A stretch of DNA of 64,000 nt from Solanum dulcamara (lineage: Eukaryota > Streptophyta > Magnoliopsida > Solanales > Solanaceae): assembly GCF_947179165.1 (NCBI RefSeq), contig NC_077248.1, positions 48,758,232 to 48,822,231 on the forward strand, in the 5' to 3' direction. Each line of letters begins with the position of its first letter. Position 1 is the first letter of the stretch. The translations under genes and the position numbers were made by a program. The notes beneath the pieces were generated by a model. It had not been told where the DNA came from. It saw only the letters and a list, made by a program, of their open reading frames with translations, and made no database searches. Shown here in pieces: positions 1 through 13,186 of this stretch.

Positions 1-2108
1 TAGGAGTTTTGTACAGGATTTTTCCATAATAGCATCCCTATTGACAAAGCTAACACAGAAATATGAAGTTTCAGTAGAAAGAATAATATGAGCAAAGCTT
101 CCAGAAACTCAAAACATGTTTGACAACCATACTGATATTAGCCTTACCATCAGTTTCTGGAGGATTCACTATATATTGTGATGTTTCAAGAGTGGGATTA
201 GGATGTGTTCTTATGCAAAATTTTCTTGTTATTGCATAAGCTTCAATATAGTTGAGGAAGCATGATTAGAACAATCCCACACAGGATTTAGAGATAGCTG
301 TAGTGATATTTGCTCTTAAAATTTGGAGGCATTATTTATACAGCGAGACTTGCGAGATACATACCGACCATAAGAGATTAAAGTATATTTTTTAGTAGAG
401 ATATCAAAACCTTCATCAGCATCGATGGATGGAGCTACTCAAGGATTATTATTGTGTTATTTTATATCATCCTAGAAAGTTTATGTTGTGGCTAATGCAT
501 TGAGCAGAAAATCTATGGGCAGTTTAGCATATATAGCTCTTTAAAAGAGACACTCGTGAAGGATATGCAAAAACTCAATGTCTCAGGTGTCAGATTCAGC
601 ATTGGAAATACAGAGACATTACTAGCTTGTGTTCAAGACAAATCTTCATTAATAGAGCTTACTAAGGCTACTCAATATGAAGATAGGCATATTTGCAAAT
701 ATTGAGATAAGGTCATTGCTAGGAAAGGTAATAAGATGACTGTTGACTGTGATGGCATGCTTCGACTAGGTAATCGGTTGTGTGTACCGGACATAGGCGG
801 GTTAAGATGAGTTATTCTCGAGAAAGCTCATAACTCCAGATATACTATACAACCTTATTCCTCTAAGATGTATCATGACCTGAAGCAATTGTATTAGTGG
901 GAAGGTATGAAGAAAGATGTTGCTAACTTTGTTTCTAGTTGTTTGACTTGTCAACAGGTTAAAGCAGAGCATCAACGATCCACAGGATTAGTACAGGATA
1001 TCTGAATTCCAGAGTGGAAATGGGAAAGAGTTACTATGGATTTTGTGGTTGGTCTACCACAAATCCTTAGAGGTTATGAATCTATATGGGTGATTGTAGA
1101 CCGACTAACAAAATCAGCATACTTCTTGCCAGTAAAGGCCACATTTAGTGGAGTGAGATATGCCCAAATCTTTATGAATGAAATTGTTTGACTTTACGGA
1201 GTTCAAATATCCATCATGTCTGATAGAGGGTCACAGTTCACTTCACACTTTTGAAGATCCTTCCAAGAGGCATTGGGTACGCAAGTTAATCTTACCACCA
1301 CTTTCTATCCCCAAATAAACGGACAGTCTGAATGCACCATATAAATCTTAAAGTATATATTTCGAGCTTTCATTCTTTACTTTGGAGATAGTTAGGATAC
1401 TTACTTGAATTTAGCTAAGTTTGCCTATAATAATAGTTTTCAATCAAGAATTCAGATGACATCATATGAAGCCTTGTATGGTATGCGATGTCGTTGTCCT
1501 ATCGGGTGGTTCGAATTAGGAGAGGATAATGTTTTGGGACCAGACTTAGTATATGAAGCTATGGACAAGGTCCAATTGATAAGACAGAGATTGCTCACAG
1601 CTCAAAGCAGACAAAAGTCTTTTGCGGATAAGAGGAAAAGAGATCTAGTGTTCACGGTTTGGGACAAGGTTTTTCTATGAGTCTCTCCTATGAAAGGGGT
1701 GATGCATTTCAGCAAAAGAGGTAAATTGAGCCCATGGTATATAGGACAATATGAGATACTCGATTGGATAGGAGGAGCAGCATATCGTTTCGCACTTTCT
1801 CCTTATATGTCTTTCATCCAACCAGTGTTCCATGTCTCTATATTAAGGAAATATATATCGGACTCCTCTCATGCTCTTAAAGCACTGACTATGTAGATTG
1901 ATTAGAATTTAACGTATGAAGAGGAACCAGTGGCTATCATCGATAGACAAGAAAGTAGGATACGATCAAAAGAAATTGTGTCTGTAAAAGTCTTATGGAG
2001 AAATCACATCGTTAAAGAAGCTACTTGGGAGTCAAAGGATGACATGCGAGTCAAGTATCCTCACTTGTTTCATCCCTCAGATACACACTTATTTAAATTC
2101 GGGCACTG
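1..2108 (+). pseudogene. Ty3/gypsy pol remnant: RT end, RNase H, integrase, chromodomain
   Basis: Translating across frames gives the end of reverse transcriptase, RNase H (a YCDVSRVGLG-like stretch near 170), a long spacer and then integrase. The integrase zinc finger is at about 820-960: the second His is Gln, the C-x2-C pair is kept. The catalytic core has Asp at 1039-1041 (MDFVVGLP), Asp at 1222-1224 (SDRGSQF) and Glu at 1330-1332 (GQSEC). The C-terminal part (1405-1896) holds the two longest open pieces, ending in a PMKGVMHF and FHVSILRKY segment, followed by a short chromodomain to about 2108. Stops and frameshifts occur throughout, so no protein is made. The 5' part of the element lies left of the window. 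The clade call (Tekay/Del chromovirus) rests on family resemblance from memory. Confidence 0.9.
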
Positions 2109-2114
2109 AATTTC

Positions 2115-2129
2115 TTAAGCTGGAGAGAA
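2115..2129 (+). promoter_or_regulatory. polypurine tract before the 3' LTR
   Basis: A purine-rich stretch (aagctggagagaa) lies directly before the LTR start TGTAATACTC. It is in the position of the plus-strand primer that starts second-strand DNA synthesis in LTR retroelements. Confidence 0.5.
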
Positions 2130-4221
2130 TGTAATACTCATATTAAATATAGGAATTTTAAACAAATAAAAGAATTAGTCTATAAAAAATAATAATTTAT
2201 ATATTACTTTCCAAGACATTAAAAGAAAAAGAAGTGATATTGGGTCAAAAAGGGCTTAAGCCCAAAAATGGGGCCATCTGCCAAAAAAAGAAGGGAAAAA
2301 GACCCCTTTAACTTCTCCAACTTGAGAAGCTACGCAGGAACAACAACAAAAAAAATAGGAAAAGAAGAGAGGAATTGAGAGAGATAGAAATAGAAAAGAA
2401 AGAGTAGAAGTGTGAGTTCGTGAGGGGCGAAAAAGGAGAAGAAGATTTATCGGAGATTTTGTTATTGGATTCGAGGTTAACCTTTGGTTCTTTTACTTCT
2501 TCTACAACCTATTCAAGATTATTAGCCTAGATAAGTTACTTTGGGTGCTAAAAATCTGATTACTAGAGACTAGTAATTGGACAACAAGGATAGTTTTGAT
2601 TACAAATTAGATGAATGAAATATATATATTTATCAATCTATTTTGAGTAACAAGATATATGATTTATCAAATGGTTTTGGGTATGAGAATGTTAATGGAC
2701 AGAGGCATAAGATCTTTTTTATACCATTGTCAGGTATACTCCTAGTTCACTAATTAGAGTTACATTGGGACGATAAAGTTAGATTATTGTTAACTAAAAT
2801 GGATAGACAAGGAAATGGCTTAAGCTACAGCAAGATGGGGATACTTAGAATAGTTATCGAATTAGCTTAAACATAAAAACTAACTCTAGATTGATATAAT
2901 GTGATTATAGCTTGATCGAAGGAGGTCGTACGGATTGCTTCAGGTGACAAGTTTGGTATCTCGGCATGAGTACTGTGAGTAGTAATCTTACCACAGTTTA
3001 TTTTTTATAACTTTCATGATATATACATGGTTTATAAAGTGAATGTGTTACCAATTGTTTGAATTTTTCATGTGGGACAAGTCTTTTACTTGATATGACA
3101 CCGAAATAGTTATTTGAGATGAACTTGCTTTTATAAGACATGTTTATAGAGAACTGAGGCATGATTACCGTTATCTAAAGTATTTAACATTTGCTTGAAA
3201 ATATTAGTATTTTAACATGTTTTTTTTGTTAAAGTTTTATATAAAATGATTCGATAAGAACATAAATGTCTTGTACTATTTTGAAATGATTCTACTAATT
3301 ATAAAGAAAAAGTATAAATGGGAGTAGACAGTGATGGATCCCGTAGATAACAGCGGTTCGTTAGACTCGGTGCACCTTATATTTCCAGATTATTGATATA
3401 GCCATTGCTAGTGCGAATGTAGAACTAGCATACCGTTATTGATATCCCTCGAGAAGGGATCTAATGATATGAATATTTGACTCCTTTATGAGGGGCTACA
3501 ATGATTACATGATTCATACTTGGAAAACCTCCCCAATATTAGATTTGATATGAAACTGTTTTGTTGAATTTATTACTACATGTTTAGATTGATTTTACTT
3601 ATAGGAGGAAAAAAGATTGAGTATTGTTATCATTTTCTCTGAAAAGGTATTTATTTCCTGATTATGATTATCATACTAGCATATTTTCTAACTTGTCCCT
3701 CATTAAAATGATTGTGGTTAAGGGTTATTACTTGCTGATCTAGTGTCTAACCCCCTCGCTAAATATTTTTACAGAGAATTCAAGTGGCATTGGCGAGGGT
3801 TCCATTAACTAGAGAGCGTGAATTAGTAGTATCTGGTGAGCCCCGCATTGCTTCGTGTGGCAAGAAGTTAATGAGTTGTTTTGGTTCCTTTTCTTTTAAA
3901 ACTCTTAGAGTCGCTCCATTTGTCCTTTTTCTATTAGAGTCATGATTATTCATTTGTATTGAAGTCACGTGATTAGTTTTAGACTTTCTTTCATTTTGGA
4001 GATAAATTGGTATTATTGTGTTGCGACTACATTGTTGATGGATATAATGGCTTATAGTAAATAGGATGTTAGTTGTGTTGTGGATATTTGAGACAGGTAA
4101 AATTTGGATAGGCCCAAAAACAGAGGAAACCCTATCCGATTTTCTGTAGAATTTTGGTAAGGTCTGCTTTGGGACTCTCTCCCTTAGCGCCAGTCACGAT
4201 CTTAAAAAATCGTTCCTGACA
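2130..4221 (+). repeat. 3' LTR of the gypsy element at the window start
   Basis: It starts TGTAATACTC directly after the polypurine tract and ends near ...CGTTCCTGACA, a decayed form of the GGGTCGTGACA ending of this LTR class. A GCGCCAGTCACGATC stretch near 4188 resembles the sequence before that ending in relatives. It is about 2.1 kb. The middle (3330-3500) has short internal repeats around GATCCCGTAG and GAGAAGGGATC. The start is fairly firm. The end is a best estimate, because the partner 5' LTR and its TSD lie outside the window. Confidence 0.65.
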
Positions 4222-5116
4222 ATGTTGGCGTCTCTACTCTTAATAGTTTATACTACCATGAAGAGGTTACACCTACCATTGATTTCCCTTTTTTTCCTTG
4301 GATTTATCGGCCATTCATTCGAAACCTTGCTGAATGCTATTAGTGGTCGATGAGGTGGATAAATGTCAAGAAAATCAATAGTCTCGCAACGTATTGCCAA
4401 AATGTTTTGAGGATATTTGAGGGAGAAACATGTTGCTTTTACATGTGATCAACGAAGTGATATTGAAACAACATTAAGACAACATAAGTGCACGAGTTGC
4501 TGCATATCAAAATTTTAGAGAGATGGATACAATTTTAAAGAGTCAAGTAACATGGGTAAGTGCATTGTATTCTCTTTTACTTGTTTCTACTACCATTTGT
4601 AAGTGATTTAATTAGTTTTCGTTTTTCCACTATACTCTGTTAGCAATGAACTTCAAACATGGCAGGAGAATGAAGCTTATAGCTACGAACCTAACCAGTA
4701 CAAAGGTTGCTCCCTCAACAAGTGAAGTGAAAAGGAGGACAAGATGATCAGTATGTAACTTTTTTATGTAGAAGCTGTCGGAGAAGCTAAACAATTAGGT
4801 AAATCATAGAGTTACTCATTAAAAATTATTTTCTTGTCCAGAAAAAGTTCATTAGCCAATTTTATAAATTATATTTGTGCCTTAAGGAGATATCTTGATT
4901 TAAAGAATTACATTATAGTTGTGTGTTGTTCGACATTGTGAGATTTATAATAAGTTACTTTGAAGTATTTCAGACATTTTGAAACATAAACAAAGAGAAC
5001 ATGTTAGCGTTGTAGAAATAGATTTGTGATGGTTATTTATAGTAGACCATCACGAAACCTTACACACCCTATACAATAATGATACAAGGAAAAAAAATAT
5101 GACAGTGTTATACTTC
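4222..5116. other. unassigned intergenic sequence
   Basis: AT-rich sequence between the first LTR and a CACTA miniature element. I looked in all frames and saw only short open stretches with no recognisable domain. No repeat shared with the rest of the window was noticed. Confidence 0.6.
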
Positions 5117-5313
5117 CACTACAACAAAAGCAATTTTTAGCGGCAATAAATATGCACATTAACAAAGAGAGCTAAAATCTTTATTGACGTGTTTCAATAG
5201 ACTTTAAGGACATTTGCAAAAAGAGTAATTACTGCCTCTAAAAATATATATTTAACGGTAATTAAACTATTGTCGTTAAATGATTGCCGCTAAAGATCAT
5301 TTTTGCTGTAGTG
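5117..5313. mobile_element. CACTA (En/Spm) miniature transposon, 197 bp
   Basis: The left end reads CACTACAACAAAAGC followed by TTTTTAGCGGCAAT. The right end, reverse-complemented, reads CACTACAGCAAAAAT followed by TTTAGCGGCAAT. This gives terminal inverted repeats of about 30 bp with the CACTA signature. The flanking triplets 5114-5116 and 5314-5316 are both TTC, the 3-bp target duplication expected for this superfamily. There is no coding capacity, so it is non-autonomous and would have been moved by a transposase made elsewhere. Confidence 0.93.
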
Positions 5314-5702
5314 TTCATTATATTGATCTCACACTAAATTCCATTATTCATTTCTTGCCCATAAGAATCAGTCTTCTGGCTCGCAATGCTAAATTCTTCA
5401 AGAGATTAAAATTATGGATTCGTTTTTTTTTTCACATCAAAGTATATTGGCTGAGGTCTTTAGTTCAACTAAGTTCTTGATAAATACTGCTTTCAATAGC
5501 TTTAACGTATATTTAAAGTTGGTAATACAGGATATATTTTGCATAGCAAATATGAATACTGAGGTTGCAAAGGAATTACAAAACATGAACTTCTACCCTT
5601 GATTGATGACAATATGTAACAAAATTGCTTAATTACCAACAAAACAATATCATAATAATCACACTTTAATAAAAGAAATAGTCTCGAGGATGGTTGTTAT
5701 CT
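5314..5702. other. unassigned intergenic sequence
   Basis: AT-rich sequence between the CACTA miniature element and a gypsy LTR remnant. Short open stretches occur on both strands but none resembles a known domain. Confidence 0.55.
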
Positions 5703-7336
5703 TATAATCCTCCAGATTTCGTTATTTATGGACCATTGCAACTTTACAATTCATATATTTATGGAGGAGACAACATCCTTGCCGCCTTGTTATTCAGTTA
5801 TTGTTTGATTGTTTTACCGCGCGAAGCACGGGTATGTACCAGGATTTCACTACTATTTTTAGAAGGCACATTCTCACAGTTTTACTATTTTCAAACTGGT
5901 TTTGGCGGGTGTCGTACCACCTGGATCAGTTTGATACACTGGTTTTTGAGACCTGAGAGGCATCGAGAACGTACTCCTTTTCTACTGGCAACATCAGGGG
6001 TATCAAGGATGCACTCAACTTTAACTTGATATTCGGCACGACGTTGCCTTTTTTTACATCAGCTACATCTGGGTGTGTTATCCTTTACTTGACTATCCGG
6101 CACGAAATCATACTTTTCAGCATCAACTTGGCTACTCACTCTCTGGTACCAAGACTGAGATCTTATATGTTATGTATAAGACCTCGTTGGGGGCCAAGCA
6201 GTTTATACGGACTTCTCACGTACCCTATGGGTCTATCTCGCTGTGAGTACCACTATACCAAATGAGGGAGCTACATGGGTCTTACCCGGTAGGACGAGGG
6301 CTAAGGTAGGTCTATACACTTGGTTATTAATGATTTTTGAGAGCCACTGATGATGCTACTAATTTTTACTACAAACTTACATTCATACGCGTCGCCTATC
6401 ACTAGTATACTTGTTGTCTATTTGGTCCCTCGGTTTATGGGGGTCGGGGGTATGTTTGTTATTGTTTGTACCTTACAAGGGTATGGGCGTTCGGTCAGTT
6501 ATTATTTTATTATAATTGTGTTATCTTATGTTGCATTTGTAGTTGGTTGATAGGGGATTTTATTCTAGATATGTTGTTGGTACACCCTGCTAGGCTTAGC
6601 TGGATTAGTCCTTGGGTGACTATGGGGTTAGCGGTGATCATCGGCATTCTATTCTTTATTTGTTGACTTTTGTAGAGCTTCCTTGTTATAAATAGGTGGT
6701 TGGCTTATGTTTTCAAGTACGTTCCCTAACTCTGTTTCTTTTCTCCATGTATTCTATCTCTTCACTCTTATTTTCTGTTTCACCTTGTGTTAACTACTGA
6801 TTAGTTACTTGTGTTATACTTACTTTATTTATATGTAATTTTTACTTTCTTTATATGTGAGCTCAGTCGGCCAATACCTATAAAGTACCATTCGTTTAAT
6901 ACTCATACTATACTTCTGCACCCTGCCGATCATAGTACGGGTTATTGCTGATGATTTGGACTTGTGCGGAGCAGCTTCTGATTCAGAGATTTTGTGAGCT
7001 CCTAGCTTTCAGAGTTTCCGGTTTCTATCTACTTTAGGCTAGGACTATTCTTACCTTGCTTTTGAGACAGTCTATATTTATTACAGCATTTGTAAAAGCC
7101 TTGTACACTCATTTTGATTAGATGTTCAAATATTAACTGATGTCAGGTCTTGGGGATTGTTTCTTATATATCTTTCTTTTGGTTTTCCTTTATTCTTACT
7201 TTTCTTTGTCGCTTGATTCTTTTTGGTCATCTTTCTCTTGATATTTCGTTGCCTCTTGTTTCGGGCTATGGGTTAGTCTTACCTACTGGTGGATCTTAGT
7301 CGGTGCCATCAGGACCTTAGAAGTTCAGTCATAGCA
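5703..7336 (+). repeat. gypsy LTR remnant, same family as the solo LTR at 20566-33491
   Basis: From about 5825 the sequence matches the reverse complement of 30720-31250. The match includes the GTCGTACCACCTGGATC stretch, the GAGGCAT repeats and the TATACGGACTTC stretch. The right end (CTTACCTACTGGTGG, then ...GTCATAGCA at 7336) is a decayed LTR terminus. The left end is placed at a decayed TATAATCCTCCAG that parallels the start of the 20566-33491 LTR. It is 1.6 kb against about 3.8 kb for the relative, so most of the 5' portion is deleted. No clear target duplication was found, so the left edge is uncertain. Two ~60-bp units with TATYCGGCACGA lie near 6030-6110. Confidence 0.7.
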
Positions 7337-7848
7337 TATTGTTCCGTACCATTATGAAAGTTTATCTGGGCAAGATATGCACCTCTTCATGAATGATTAA
7401 AAATCAACATAATACATAAACATTTCCTTTAACTTTGCCTCAGCTGATATTCATGCCCTTCAACTTCGAGTGTGCACAAGTAGACATATAAACATATAAA
7501 GAGTTTAACAAGTAGAAACACTTGTTCTATGCCACATAATACATGAGGAACTCCACATAAGATGTGAATTGCTGCGTAAATTTCCACCCAGGGCACATAT
7601 GGAGTTGCTTCCAGATATTAAAACCAACCTATAATTTAATTAGTTCAAATGTAGCTCAGTTACGAAAATCACTGAGATCTCTCACCAACATATATACGAG
7701 TACAAGTGCCTCATATGCACATTAACACATGAAATGAATGACATTGGAAAGATTCAAATAAAGTAAGTATTTTCCTTACATGAGCTTTAATAAATACATT
7801 TACTAGTAAAGCATATTAATAGCTCTAAACTAGTTTGTTTGGTTGCTT
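7337..7848. other. unassigned sequence next to the full-length gypsy insertion
   Basis: It contains no LTR motif and no recognisable repeat. On the minus strand there are short open stretches (about 7370-7480) but no domain I can name. It is the left flank of the target of the 7854-16741 insertion. Confidence 0.5.
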
Positions 7849-7853
7849 GAAAT

Positions 7854-9505
7854 CGTCACGACCCGAATCCGGGTTTGATGGCACTCATCTCAACCCACCG
7901 AGATAAGTCAGCCTAAAACTCAACTAAAAGTAAATACGTAAGAAAAATAAATGAATCAAAATTTAACTTAACCAAAACCACATAAAACAAACTCCACTCC
8001 CTCAAGATTGGTTGTCACGTGTAAAAGACACTAATATATTACCGAAGTACTAAAAGAAATACAGTCACAATGTCTTTGTCTCTAGAATAGGACTAAAACA
8101 TATTAAAGAGTAAGAGGTGTCTGCTAGATGGATGTAATAGCTACCTCAACACTCGAGATGATAGCCTCAGACGTGGTAGAGAACACTAAGAGATCAAGCA
8201 CGTCCGCGCTCACAAACTACACAAGTGTAGAAGCAAGGGGTGAGTACCAAACAACACGGTACTCAGCAAGTGGACAACTAAAACTAAGCAAACCTCAATA
8301 GATACAAGTACTCCTGTCCTCCCAACCGAACCTCCTTAACTACAACCTGCATAAAACCAACTCAACTCTACACTTGTACAATAATAAAAGTAATACAGTC
8401 CACGAATACTCATCAATAGTCTCATCAGTGAATCTTATCAAGTCAAGTTCAGCATATACAGAGCAATAAAGGAGTAAACGCGAATTCACAAATATCAACA
8501 AAATGCGATACAATGTAATGAGATGATGCATATTTGTCTTATCGGTACACATCTGTTGAATTACAGTCTGGAACCCATGGGGGATATTTCTGTCCATGTA
8601 ACCTGCCACTGAGTGTGTGGCCCATCCCCTCAATATATATATATATATATCCTTCTAAGGAGCGTATGGCCCAACCCTTTTATTTCATAATACCTGCCAC
8701 AGAGCGTGTCGCCCGACCCCTTTGTTTCATAATACCTGCCATGGAGCATGTGGCCCAACCCCTTTTGTTTCATATCATTTTCAGTCTCAACACAATATGT
8801 CAGAACCAATACAATCAATTCATGTTCATATAATTCACAATAATAACATGAAAACAACAATAATTTTTCCTATCTCACATTAACATAGTCATTGAAGTCA
8901 AATCTGAAATTCTTTTCGATTATGTTCATTCATGATAAAATAAACTCATATGTCAAATTTCAGCTAAAACGGATCATTATTCGACCCCCAAATCAAGATT
9001 TTATGTGAAGAACCCTAGGGTCATATTTTCTTATTTCAGCGTTATTTTTCCACCAATATATCCTAAAAATATGTTCAAAATCACATTAAAAGATTTAATG
9101 GAAAGGATGAGAATAATTACTTTGACGCTTTTGAATGAAAATCCCTATTTTTCTCTTTTCCTTTATTTTTCTTTTTCTCTTTCTTTTCTTTATTCCTCCG
9201 TATTGTTTTTTCTTTCCTATGCTTATGCGTTCGTCGCTGTTCTTCTTTTTTTTTCTTTCTCAAACTAATTATGTATTAAAATTTACAAACTCTACTAACT
9301 TATTTTATTAAATATAAGAAAAGTGGTATAAGTATTAAATATATTAACACTTTAGCCCATCAATTAAATTAATTATTTAAAATCACCCATCAATTAATTA
9401 ACTGAACTTATCAAATAGTTCAAAATTTCCAATTTAAATATACGTTAGGAGTATTTTATGAAGGGAAGAGGACTCGTTCTCAAAATGACCTAACGGTTCA
9501 TTACA
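7854..9505 (-). repeat. 3' LTR of the 7854-16741 element
   Basis: It matches 14723-16741 along its length apart from one gap of about 360 bp. In that gap the right copy has extra sequence between two AG-T-ATT stretches. On the plus strand it begins CGTCACGACCC and ends GGTTCATTACA. A minisatellite of about 42-bp units (TGCCA.GGAGCGTGTGGCCC) lies at 8590-8775, followed by a short AT run at 8634-8650. A purine-rich tract on the minus strand (tagtggtggataa) directly precedes the LTR start. Confidence 0.92.
8590..8775. repeat. LTR minisatellite, ~42-bp units, copy 1
   Basis: About four degenerate units contain TACCTGCCA, GGAGCGTGTGGCCC and CCCCTTTGTTTCATAA. The TACCTGCC words at 8691 and 8733 are 42 bp apart. 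The same array occurs in the partner LTR at 15465-15640, so it predates the insertion. Confidence 0.85.
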
Positions 9506-9544
9506 TTATCCACCACTAAAAATCATGTTCATCCTCGAACATAA

Positions 9545-12500
9545 AGTAAAGGAATATACCTGAAGCCTCAAAAAGTTGGGATATCTAGCGTTTATATCAG
9601 CCTCTGCTTCTCAAGTCACCTCTCTGACTGAACGGTTCTTCCATTGTACCTTCACTGAAGCTATATCCTTGGTTCTTAGCTTACGAACCTGCCTATCTAG
9701 AATAGTTATAGGCTCCTCCTCAAATGTCAGGTCTGGACCCAACTCCACTTAATCGAGTGATAACACATGGGACTCATCTGGAACATACTTCTGGAGCATG
9801 GAAACATGAAACACTTTATGCATAGCCGATACGCTAGGTGATAAGGCCAATTTATAAGCTACCTCTCCCACTCACGCCAAAATCTCAAATGGGTCAATGA
9901 ATCGAGGGCTGAGCTTTCCCTTCCTTCCGAACCACATCACGCCCTTCATGGGAGACACTCGAAGCCAAATATGTTCACCCACCGTGAACTCCAATGGTCG
10001 AACTCTCCATTCTGCATAACTCTTCTGCCTACTCTAGTCTGTCAAGAGTCTACCCTGAATCCTATGAACCTGCTCCATAGCATCTCTAAGCAAGTCTGTG
10101 TCTAAAGAGTGCATTTCAGCTAAATCAAACCACCCAATAGGAGATCGACACTGCCTACCATACAAAGCCTCAAATAGGGTCATCTGAATACTGAAGTGAT
10201 AACTGTTGTTGTAGGCAAACTCTGCTAGGGGCAAGTATTGATCCCATTTAGCACCAAAATTAATAACACAAGCTCGGAGTATGTCCTCCAACACTTGAAT
10301 CATCCGCTCGGACTGACCATCGGTCTGTGGGTGAAAAGATGTGCTCATATCAAGTCTAGTGTCCAAACCATGATGTAATGCCTGCCAAAAATATGAAGTA
10401 AATACTAAACCCCGATCCAAAATGATGGATACTGGGACACCATGAAGTCGAACGATCTGACTAATATATAATTGGGCTAGCATATCCATTGTGTACCTCA
10501 CCTTAACTGGAAAAAATGGGTGGACTTTGTCAGTCTATCAACAACCACCCATATAGAATCATAACCACCCACGGTGGGAGGTAAACCCATAACGAAGTCC
10601 ATGGTGATCATTTCCCACTTCCAAGTGGGAATAGGTATCCTCTGACTTACACCCCCAGGCCGTTGGTGCTCACATTTTACCTGCTGGCAAGTTAAATAGT
10701 TGGACACGAACTCTGCGATGTCCTTCTTCATCCCACACCACCAATAGTGCTGGCATAGATCATGATACATCTTGGTTTCTCCCGAATGGATGGAATACCT
10801 TGAACAATGAGCCTCTTCCAAAATAAGTCTAATCAGGTCACCCACCTTAGGCATACAGATTCTTCCGCCAATCCTCAATACACCTTCCGAATCAAGTACC
10901 GCCTCTTTAGCTTCACCTCTTAATACCTTATCTCGAATGATACATAGCTTCTCATCCTCAAACTGCCTCTCCCGAATCTGCTCAACCAAGGAAGAACGTG
11001 TATCCACAAAGGCAAAAACACCACCATCCTCTGAAATTTGCAATCGGAAAAGGCTATTAGCCAACCTCTGAACATCTATAGCCAATGGTCTCTCCTTAGA
11101 TCAGATCACGGCAAGACTCCACATACTAGATGACTTCCTACTCAAGGCATCCGCCACCACATTAGTTTTTCCTAGGTGATACAAGATAGTCATTTCGTAG
11201 TCCTTCAGCAACTTAAGCTATCTATGTTGCCTCAAGTTTATATCCCTCTAACTGAATATATACTGAAGACTCCTATGATTGGTGAAGACCTTGCAATTCA
11301 CACCGTATAGGTAATGACGCCATAACTTAAGCACGAAAACCACAGTCTCTAAGTCCAAATCATGAGTAGGATAGTTTTTCTCATAGGCCTTCAACTGTCT
11401 TGAGGTATAGGCAACCACTTTCCCCTTCTGCATCAACACACTGCCTAAACCAACACCGGAAGCATCACAATATACAGTAAATCCCACACCTTCCTTGGAC
11501 AGCATCAAAACAGGAGCCAAAGTCAATAAAGTCTTGAGCTTTTGGAAGCTCGCTTCACACTGGTCGGACTAATGAAAATCCACGGCCTTCTGAGTCAATC
11601 TAGTTAATAGAGCTACAAAAGTGGAGAAGCCCTGCACAAACCGTCTATAATAACCTGCTAACCCCACAAAACTACGAATCTCAGTAGGAGAAGTAGGCCT
11701 TGTACAACCTCTAACTGCCTCAATCTTAGCTGGATCCACTCTAATCTCCTCTTTGGACACCATGTGTCTTAAGAATATCATAGAATCAAGCCAAAATTCA
11801 CACTTGGAGAACTTTGCATACATATTTTGTTCCCTCAACTTTTGAAGTACCAACCTCAAATGGTGGACATGATCTGCCTTAGTCTTGGAATACACCAAGA
11901 TGTAATCAATGAATACTATCACAAAAGAATCTTAATACGGGCGAAACACTCCATTCATCTCCATGAAAGCTTCGGGGGAATTGGTCAACCCAAATAACAT
12001 CACCAAGAACTCGTAGTCACCATAACGAGTTCGAAAAGCTATCTTAGGGATATCTGATGCCCTAATCTTCAATTGATGATAACTGGACCTCAATTTTATT
12101 TTGGAAAATAATGTCGCTCCCTATAGCTGATCAAATAAATCATCAATACGAGGAAGAGGATACTTATTTTTAACAGTTACCTTATTCAACTGCTTGTAAT
12201 CGATACACATCCTCAAAGTCCCATCTTTCTTCTTTACAAACAGAATTAGTGCACCCCAAGGCGACATACTAGGGCGAATAAACCCCTTACTCAACAAGTC
12301 TTGCAATTGATCCTTCAACTCCTTCAACTCAACTGGAACCATGCGCTATGGAGGAATAGAAATGGGTTTAGTGCCAGGCTCTAAGTCAATAGCAAAATCA
12401 ATGTCTTTATCCGGAGGAACACCAGGAAGATCAGTAGGAAATATATCGGAAAACTCCTTAACTACTGGAACAATCTCTATAGGATGTGACTCAATACTGG

Positions 12501-13186
12501 TATCCTGAATAAAGTCCAAATAAGACATACACCCTCTATCAATCAACCTCTGAGCATGAATATATGAGATAACCTTACTGGGATAAGAGCCACTAGTACC
12601 CTTCCACTCAATCCTTGGGGCACCAGGTGTCGCTAATGTAACAGTTTTGGCATAACAATCGAGAATAGAACAATGGGGAGAAAGCCAATCCATACCCAAT
12701 ATCACATCAAAATCTACCATCCCTAGAATAATCATATCTACCCAAGTATCATACCCGGCCAAGGAAACAAGACAAGATCGATATACTTGATCCACCACAA
12801 TGGCTCACCCATGAGTGTAGAAATATAAATAGGCACGGACATACCATCACATGTCAAATCAAAGTCAAATGCAAAATAGGCAAACACATAGGAAAATGTA
12901 GACCCTGGATCAAATAATACAGATGCAGGTCGATGGCAGACTAGGACGATACCTGTGATAACTACGTCGGAAGCCTCAGCCTTGGGTCTCCCTGGAAAAG
13001 CATAACATTGAGCTCCCCTACCACCTCCGACCTGCCCACACCTCTACCTCCTTCCTAAGGGACTATAGCACCACCGGCACCTCTACCAGGAGTGCAACCA
13101 CATATACTAGTCTAGGCTCTACCTCGACCTCTGACCGACAACGCTGGTCCTCTAACTGAAATTGAAGAACTAGGATGGGTTCCTCC
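9545..13186 (-). pseudogene. gypsy pol: protease, RT, RNase H, integrase, chromodomain (broken)
   Basis: Read 5' to 3' on the minus strand. The protease has the active site DPGST intact at 12897-12911. RT runs about 12420-11570; its catalytic FIDD box reads FIDY at 11902-11913, so the second catalytic Asp is lost. RNase H (11526-11160) keeps [10 protein letters not shown]. The integrase zinc finger keeps both His but the first Cys of C-x2-C is Tyr (NYLTCQQ). The core keeps MDFVMG, LDRG and GQSER. A short chromodomain (ITILDRQVRKLR) ends near 9560. A one-base loss in a T run near 10510 splits the integrase into two frames. Several stops add to the damage. Integrase identity is certain; the clade is inferred. 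Confidence 0.95.

Noticed and set aside
4222..5116. Possible transposase or host exon
   Set aside because: Short open pieces in different frames, no domain or splice structure that I could support.
5694..6666. Chain of overlapping open frames of 60-111 codons on the plus strand
   Set aside because: The region matches the reverse complement of a known LTR (30720-31250), and the frames are not kept between the copies.
5703..7336. Solo LTR with target duplication
   Set aside because: The flanking 5-mers TATCT and TATTG do not match well enough and the left end is decayed, so only a remnant is claimed.
7370..7480. Possible minus-strand host exon
   Set aside because: Only about 30 codons are open at a time and no family resemblance was found.
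8634..8650. AT dinucleotide run as a functional site
   Set aside because: A short microsatellite inside an LTR minisatellite, shorter in the partner LTR.
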